Assembly (NCBI GenBank): GCA_937996605.1
Contig: CALKVB010000105.1
Location: 1-10,201 of the forward strand
From: an uncultured Oxalobacteraceae bacterium
GTDB taxonomy: Bacteria; Pseudomonadota; Gammaproteobacteria; Burkholderiales; Burkholderiaceae_D
Length of the DNA: 10,201 nt
Direction: 5' to 3'
Position numbers and translations under genes: made by a program
Shown here: one piece after another, positions 5,187 to 10,201 of the stretch
How positions within the stretch are numbered: the stretch's first letter is position 1
How the letters are laid out: each line of letters begins with the position of its first letter
Notes under the pieces: generated by a model
The model's database searches: none
The model's input: the letters and a program-made list of their open reading frames with translations, nothing else
Told to the model about the DNA's origin: nothing

Positions 5187-6890
5187 ATGATTCCCATCAT
5201 TCCCATCAGCGAAACACGTCAACGAAAACGTCAACATAGCAAGGGGCGACAAACTGATCCACTTGCCCTCAGCGAAGTGCAGCAATTACTCGGGGATACC
5301 TCGCGTCAAAAGGATCTTTTAATTGAGCATCTCCACAAAATTAACGACCACTTTGGACATTTGCCAGTGCAACACCTTGTGGCACTGGCCCAAGAAATGC
5401 GCTTAGCTCAGACTGAGGTATTTGAAGTCGCGAGTTTCTATCATCACTTCGACATCCGCTTTGAAGACGACACGCAAGATAAAGCACACAAATTACGCGT
5501 GTGCGATGGCCTATCTTGCCAATTAAACGGTGCTGATGAACTTATTTCAAAGCTCGGCCTCCATTTTCAAAACACTGAAGTGCAAGTCGAAAGAGTGCCT
5601 TGTATTGGACGCTGTGAACAAGCACCTGCAGCCTGTCTGGGTCAACATGAAATAGCCGATGCAAAGATCGAAACTATCATCGACTACGCGAACCAAAAGC
5701 GCTACACAGCAAGGTCAGAAAACTATATCGACTTCGAGCAATACCAAGCGAAGCAAGGCTATCAAATACTAAAAGACTGCCATTCCGGAGCAACCAATAA
5801 AGAGAGTCTGTTCAAATTGATGGAAGATTCCGGTTTGCGCGGGCTTGGTGGTGCAGGGTTTCCCGCTGGGCGAAAGTGGCGATTAGTTTCGGCCGAGCCA
5901 GGACCGCGTTTGATGGCGGTCAATATCGACGAAGGTGAACCTGGAACGTTTAAAGATCGCACTTATCTTGAGCGTGACCCACATCGTTTCTTAGAAGGGA
6001 TGTTAATTGCTGCATGGGTCGTTGGTATTTCCGAGATTTACATCTACTTACGCGATGAATATCACGCTTGTCGCCATTTACTCGAAGCAGAGTTGGACAA
6101 GCTTCGAGCATCTCCGCCTGTCGCGACGATGCCCACGATTCATCTCAGACGTGGTGCTGGCGCCTACATTTGCGGTGAAGAGTCGGCCATGATTGAATCG
6201 ATCGAAGGTAAGCGTGGCCTTCCTCGCCTACGTCCACCTTATGTCGCGCAAGTTGGATTATTTGGTCGCCCCACCTTAGAACACAATTTCGAAACTCTGT
6301 ACTGGGTGCCGAGCTTAATCCAACAAGGTGCAGAATGGTTCAAGCAACATGGTCGCAATGGTCGCCATGGCTTGCGTTCGTTTTCGGTATCGGGACGCGT
6401 CAATAAACCGGGCGTTCATCTTGCGCCCGCTGGGATTTCTGTGCAGGAGCTGATTGATGAATTTGCTGGCGGTATGCTAGAAGGCCACGAGCTTTACGCC
6501 TATTTACCTGGTGGAGCATCGGGCGGCATTCTGCCAGCGAGCTTAGCGCACTTGCCACTCGATTTTGACACCCTTCAGCCGTACGGGTGTTTTATTGGTT
6601 CGGCTGCAGTAGTGATCCTCTCTCAGCAAGACAGCGCCATCATGGCTGCGCGCAATACCATGAACTTCTTCAAACATGAGTCATGTGGACAATGTACTCC
6701 TTGTCGAACCGGCACAGAAAAAGCAGCTGAGTTAATTGAACGAGAACAATGGGACCTCAATCTATTGAGCGATCTGTCCGCTGTCATGCGTGACGCTTCC
6801 ATCTGCGGTCTTGGGCAAGCAGCACCCAATCCGATTGACTGCGTGATTAAATATTTCCCGCACGAACTGGCAAACAAGGAGTCAACATAA
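5187..6890 (+). CDS. NAD-dependent formate dehydrogenase beta subunit, fused NuoE-NuoF diaphorase
   Basis: Cytoplasmic electron-output subunit that takes electrons from the catalytic subunit and reduces NAD+ at FMN. Its 567 residues join two proteins that are separate in complex I. Residues about 25-170 form a NuoE/FdsG-type thioredoxin-like domain with an intact [2Fe-2S] set C106-x4-C111 and C139-x3-C143. Residues about 195-565 form a NuoF/FdsB-type domain: FMN loop GLRGLGGAGFPAGRKW (216-231), NAD-binding stretch GAGAYICGEES (323-333), an SLBB-like segment around 395-470, and [4Fe-4S] ligands C500, C503, C506 (ESCGQCTPCRTG) and C540 (SICGLGQ). Size and architecture match the beta subunit of the two-subunit Methylobacterium FDH1 type. 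The N-terminus has a basic extension encoded partly by a tandem ATTCCCATC repeat (5190-5207); the ribosome site is weak, so the exact start is less sure. The stop overlaps the next ATG by one base (TAATG). Confidence 0.93.
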   Translation: MIPIIPISETRQRKRQHSKGRQTDPLALSEVQQLLGDTSRQKDLLIEHLHKINDHFGHLPVQHLVALAQEMRLAQTEVFEVASFYHHFDIRFEDDTQDKAHKLRVCDGLSCQLNGADELISKLGLHFQNTEVQVERVPCIGRCEQAPAACLGQHEIADAKIETIIDYANQKRYTARSENYIDFEQYQAKQGYQILKDCHSGATNKESLFKLMEDSGLRGLGGAGFPAGRKWRLVSAEPGPRLMAVNIDEGEPGTFKDRTYLERDPHRFLEGMLIAAWVVGISEIYIYLRDEYHACRHLLEAELDKLRASPPVATMPTIHLRRGAGAYICGEESAMIESIEGKRGLPRLRPPYVAQVGLFGRPTLEHNFETLYWVPSLIQQGAEWFKQHGRNGRHGLRSFSVSGRVNKPGVHLAPAGISVQELIDEFAGGMLEGHELYAYLPGGASGGILPASLAHLPLDFDTLQPYGCFIGSAAVVILSQQDSAIMAARNTMNFFKHESCGQCTPCRTGTEKAAELIEREQWDLNLLSDLSAVMRDASICGLGQAAPNPIDCVIKYFPHELANKEST

Positions 6891-9706
6891 TGACGACGAC
6901 AAATAAAACGGTGACCGTGCAACTAAATGGTCAACGCCAAGAATGTGCGCCCGGTGAAACAATCTTAAGACTTGCTCAACGTGTTGGTGTCGAAATTCCT
7001 CATCTTTGTTTCAAAGAAGGTTTAGCGACAGCGGGTAATTGTCGTGCTTGTGTTGTTGAGATCCAGGGCGAACGAACGCTCGCGCCCTCTTGCTGTCGCA
7101 CAGTTTCCGAGAACATGGTGATTGACAGCGCAAGTCCTCGTGCAGAGCGAGCGCAAAAGCTCGTACTTGAACTCTTACAAACCGATGCACGTAACGAGGT
7201 ACGTGAAGAGAAAAACGAACTCAGCGTATGGTCAAAAAAAATGGGCGTCACTACTTCGCGCTTTCCTGCCCGCCCTACTATCAACAAAGATCAATCGCAT
7301 CCCGCAATCCAAGTCAATCTGGATGCCTGCATCCTTTGTACACGATGTGTGCGTGCCTGCAGAGAAACTCAGGTCAACGATGTGATAGGTTTAGCATTCC
7401 GTGGTTCGCATGCTCAAATCGTGTTTGACATGAAGAGCGACATGGGTGACTCGACATGCGTGGCCTGTGGTGAATGCGTACAAGCCTGCCCAACCGGTGC
7501 TTTGCTGCCAGCAAATCCGGTAGCCCAGCAAATTCCGGAAAAAACTGTCGATTCTGTATGCCCATACTGTGGCGTCGGTTGCCAACTGAGTTACCAAGTC
7601 AAAGACAACACGATTATTAGTGTTGAAGGGCGCGACGGTCCCGCTAATCACCAACGTCTATGCGTGAAAGGGCGCTATGGCTTTGACTACGCCCAACACC
7701 CTCAGCGATTACGTACACCATTAATTCGTCGCGCAGACGCGCCAAAACGTTCGGACATGCAAATGGATCCTGAACATATCATGGACATTTTCCGTGAGGC
7801 GACATGGGAAGAAGCGCTGGCGCTTGCCGCAGGAAAATTAAAGTCTTTGCGTGATACCCAAGGTAAAGCTTGCCTAGCCGGTTTCGGCTCCGCCAAAGGA
7901 AGTAATGAGGAAGCTTACCTGTTTCAAAAGTTAGTTCGTACGGGTTTTGGTACGAATAATGTCGATCACTGCACGCGCTTATGCCATGCCTCATCGGTCG
8001 CCGCCTTACTCGAAGGCATAGGTTCTGGTGCAGTCTCCAATCCTGTGATGGACGTCGACAAAGCAGAAGTTATCATCGTCATTGGTGCCAATCCCACGGT
8101 CAATCATCCAGTTGGCGCAACCTGGATCAAGAACGCGATCAAAAACGGGACGAAGCTGATTGTTTGTGATCCACGGCGTTCCGACATGGCAAGAATGGCG
8201 CATCGTTTCTTGCAGTTCCATCCTGACACCGACGTCGCCATGCTCAACGCCATGATGCATGTAATCATCGAAGAAGATCTACTTGACCACGAATTCATCA
8301 AAAATCGTACTACTGGCTTTGAAGCTCTCAAAGAAAACGTCAAAGCTTACCCGCCCGAAGCAATGGCTCCGATCTGCGGTATCGCCGCTGAAACTTTACG
8401 CGAAGTAGCACGCTTGTATGCCAACTCAAAAGGCTCGATGATCTTATGGGGCATGGGTGTCTCACAACACATCCACGGCACCGATAATGTGCGCTGCCTC
8501 ATCGCTTTAGCGCTGATGACAGGACAAATCGGCAAACCAGGTGCAGGCTTACATCCTTTGCGTGGGCAGAACAATGTACAAGGGGCATCTGACGCAGGAT
8601 TAATTCCGATGATGTTCCCCGACTACCAGCGTGTCATCACCCCCGGCGTGACCGCCAAGTTTGAGCAAGCTTGGAAACTAGCTCCAGGCACCCTCGACAC
8701 CAAACCAGGATTGACCGTAGTTGAAGTGATGCACGCGATTCAGCATGATGATATTCGTGGCATGTACATCATGGGTGAAAACCCTGCAATGTCTGACCCT
8801 GACGTTAACCATGCGCGAGATTCGCTATCTAAACTCGAGCATTTGGTGGTGCAAGATATCTTCTTCACTGAGACTGCCTACTACGCGGATGTCATTTTAC
8901 CGGCATCCGCCTTTCCTGAGAAAACCGGTAGCTTCACCAACACCGACCGTACTGTTCAGCTCGGTCGCCAAGCAATTGATCCACCCGGTGATGCGAAACA
9001 AGATTTATGGATTATTCAACAGATGGCGCAAGGTCTCGGTCTTGATTGGCATTATCAACACGTCTCAGAAGTGTTTGAGGAAATGCGCCATACCATGCCA
9101 AGTATTGCCGGCATTAGTTGGAAACGCTTGGAAAGCGAAGGTGCCGTCACTTACCCATGCCTACACGAAGAAGACATGGGCCAAGCGGTGGTCTTCACGG
9201 AGACATTCCCGACTGCAGATGGACGCGCAAAATTTGTCCCTGCAGAGTTAATCCATGCAGCAGAAAAACCTGATGCAGAATACCCTATGATCTTGATCAC
9301 AGGCCGCCAATTGGAGCATTGGCACACCGGTAGCATGACTCGTCGAGCGAGTGTGCTTGATGCGATTGAACCGGACCCGATCGCTTCGATTCATGCGGAT
9401 GATCTGGCAAAACTCGGTGGCAAGCCGGGAGACTTAATCACACTAGAATCGCGTCGCGGTCAGGTTTCTTTGTATGCCCGTGTTGACAATAGCTCACCGA
9501 AGGGCGCCGTGTTCGTTCCGTTCTGCTATTATGAAGCGGCGATCAACCGATTAACGAATGCAGCGCTTGACCCCTTCGGGAAAATCCCTGAATTTAAGTA
9601 CTGTGCCATTAAAATTCGGCTCGGAGGAACGCCACCAATACAGACCAGTTTTGGCGGTGGCCAAGCACTACTCAAACGTGAATCCCTAGCAAAGGAAACC
9701 ACATGA
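6890..9706 (+). CDS. NAD-dependent formate dehydrogenase alpha (catalytic, Mo/W bis-MGD) subunit
   Basis: Oxidises formate to CO2 in the cytoplasm; 938 residues. An N-terminal plant-type [2Fe-2S] domain has C40, C51, C54 and C68 or C69. A two-[4Fe-4S] ferredoxin domain follows at 147-200 (CILCTRCVRAC and CVACGECVQAC). The molybdopterin core has its own [4Fe-4S] ligands C224, C227, C231 and C258 (VCPYCGVGC...RLCVKG). The catalytic metal ligand is C365 followed by H366 in DHCTRLCHASS, encoded by TGC at 7982, so this is a Cys rather than a selenocysteine enzyme. A molybdopterin-dinucleotide-binding domain (ITGRQLEHWHTGSMTRR) lies near 803-819. The usual His/Cys3 [4Fe-4S] motif between the first two domains is absent: no Cys occurs at 70-146. 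AAGGAG precedes the ATG. The C-terminus overlaps the rhodanese gene by four bases. No TAT signal, so cytoplasmic. Mo versus W cannot be told from sequence. Confidence 0.95.
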   Translation: MTTTNKTVTVQLNGQRQECAPGETILRLAQRVGVEIPHLCFKEGLATAGNCRACVVEIQGERTLAPSCCRTVSENMVIDSASPRAERAQKLVLELLQTDARNEVREEKNELSVWSKKMGVTTSRFPARPTINKDQSHPAIQVNLDACILCTRCVRACRETQVNDVIGLAFRGSHAQIVFDMKSDMGDSTCVACGECVQACPTGALLPANPVAQQIPEKTVDSVCPYCGVGCQLSYQVKDNTIISVEGRDGPANHQRLCVKGRYGFDYAQHPQRLRTPLIRRADAPKRSDMQMDPEHIMDIFREATWEEALALAAGKLKSLRDTQGKACLAGFGSAKGSNEEAYLFQKLVRTGFGTNNVDHCTRLCHASSVAALLEGIGSGAVSNPVMDVDKAEVIIVIGANPTVNHPVGATWIKNAIKNGTKLIVCDPRRSDMARMAHRFLQFHPDTDVAMLNAMMHVIIEEDLLDHEFIKNRTTGFEALKENVKAYPPEAMAPICGIAAETLREVARLYANSKGSMILWGMGVSQHIHGTDNVRCLIALALMTGQIGKPGAGLHPLRGQNNVQGASDAGLIPMMFPDYQRVITPGVTAKFEQAWKLAPGTLDTKPGLTVVEVMHAIQHDDIRGMYIMGENPAMSDPDVNHARDSLSKLEHLVVQDIFFTETAYYADVILPASAFPEKTGSFTNTDRTVQLGRQAIDPPGDAKQDLWIIQQMAQGLGLDWHYQHVSEVFEEMRHTMPSIAGISWKRLESEGAVTYPCLHEEDMGQAVVFTETFPTADGRAKFVPAELIHAAEKPDAEYPMILITGRQLEHWHTGSMTRRASVLDAIEPDPIASIHADDLAKLGGKPGDLITLESRRGQVSLYARVDNSSPKGAVFVPFCYYEAAINRLTNAALDPFGKIPEFKYCAIKIRLGGTPPIQTSFGGGQALLKRESLAKETT

Positions 9707-10164
9707 ATCAATCGATTTTGGAGAAAGCACGCCAGCTTGGCATCGATCAAGCATTACCGTATCCTGGCGCGATGTCACCCGAAGATGCCTATTCCTTACT
9801 GCAAGAACGTACCGATGCAATACTCGTCGATGTTCGCACCAACGCTGAGCGCGATTGGGTTGGACGGGTTTTGATCAACGAACAGCAACATCAAGCCGTA
9901 CAATGGAGCGTGTATCCTGGTGGCACTCCAAATCCGAATTTTATTGAGCAACTACAAGCAGCCGTGCCGAATAAAGACCGCATTATTGTTTTTCTGTGCC
10001 GTTCCGGTGTGCGCTCCCGCCATGCGGCGAAATTAGCAACTGAAAATGGATACGCTGCATGCTACGATATTTTGCAGGGCTTTGAAGGCGACAAAGATCA
10101 CCACGGCCACCGTAAAACGATAGGTGGATGGTGTAGTGCGAATCTTCCATGGATTGGCGCTTAG
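9703..10164 (+). CDS. Rhodanese-like sulfurtransferase in the formate dehydrogenase operon
   Basis: Single-domain rhodanese of 153 residues, cytoplasmic by absence of a signal peptide. The domain covers about residues 22-150: the early LVDVRTNAERDWVGR motif (41-55), then the active-site loop CRSGVR (99-104), where C99 would carry the persulfide, followed by SRHAAKLA. It ends in the GFEGD...IGGWCSANLPW signature of this subfamily, with extra cysteines C120 and C144. The ATG overlaps the TGA of the catalytic-subunit gene (ATGA), with an AAAGGAA ribosome site inside that gene, so translation is probably coupled. From context, a plausible job is sulfur supply for bis-MGD maturation, alongside or upstream of FdhD, or Fe-S repair; the sequence alone does not show its acceptor. 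The remaining 37 bases of the window after it hold nothing recognisable. Confidence 0.9.
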   Translation: MNQSILEKARQLGIDQALPYPGAMSPEDAYSLLQERTDAILVDVRTNAERDWVGRVLINEQQHQAVQWSVYPGGTPNPNFIEQLQAAVPNKDRIIVFLCRSGVRSRHAAKLATENGYAACYDILQGFEGDKDHHGHRKTIGGWCSANLPWIGA

Positions 10165-10201
10165 GGTCCGTGCGCTATTCGTTTTAACAATGATCAGCTG
10201 A

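Noticed and set aside
7982..7984. Possible selenocysteine at the formate dehydrogenase active site
   Set aside because: The codon is TGC, and the gene runs through without an in-frame TGA, so the enzyme uses Cys365.
8745..9251. 168-codon open frame overlapping the formate dehydrogenase alpha gene in another frame
   Set aside because: Same-strand shadow of a conserved coding region; no start signal and no protein-like domain.
10165..10201. Possible start of a further gene after the rhodanese
   Set aside because: The ATG at 10189 runs into a stop after three codons, and no ribosome site or coding signal can be judged in 37 bases.

Overview
The window looks like a Burkholderiales-type betaproteobacterium, possibly of the Oxalobacteraceae. 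The basis is the minus-strand order glnA, small DUF4124-like secreted protein, ntrB, ntrC, the close protein match of each to betaproteobacterial families, and a mid-range GC content. The exception is roughly the first 370 bases. They are strikingly AT-rich (28% GC by my count at 121-180, against 57% at 661-720) and encode the middle of a Bacteroidota-style MenA. The two parts meet inside ntrC with no mobile-element signature, so the join is most likely an assembly chimera, though a real rearrangement cannot be excluded from one sequence.

Layout: (1) 2-373 (+), internal fragment of menA, open at the left edge and cut at about 371. (2) About 371-4662 (-), the nitrogen-regulation block: glnA (type I glutamine synthetase), its terminator, a DUF4124-like periplasmic coiled-coil protein with its own terminator, ntrB (sensor kinase) and ntrC (sigma-54 activator, truncated by the join before its DNA-binding domain). 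(3) 4663-5186, a 524-base divergent intergenic region. It holds a sigma-54 promoter for glnA, two NtrC-type operators upstream of it and, on the other side, a probable sigma-70 promoter with an inverted repeat in front of the formate dehydrogenase genes. (4) 5187-10164 (+), a tightly coupled three-gene operon: a fused NuoE-NuoF diaphorase subunit, a molybdenum/tungsten bis-MGD catalytic subunit, and a rhodanese-like sulfurtransferase. Gene junctions overlap by 1 and 4 bases.

How they work together: NtrB phosphorylates NtrC under nitrogen limitation. NtrC~P binds the operators at about -139 and -168 from the glnA start site and drives sigma-54 transcription of glutamine synthetase, whose activity is also set by adenylylation of Tyr400. 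The divergent operon encodes a cytoplasmic two-subunit NAD-dependent formate dehydrogenase that oxidises formate to CO2 and passes electrons through Fe-S clusters to FMN and NAD+. The rhodanese may supply sulfur for cofactor maturation. The most notable points are the loss of the NuoG-type His/Cys3 cluster motif in the catalytic subunit, the NuoE-NuoF fusion, the translationally coupled rhodanese, the well-preserved sigma-54/NtrC promoter architecture, and the chimeric join. I saw no tRNA, rRNA, CRISPR array or insertion sequence.
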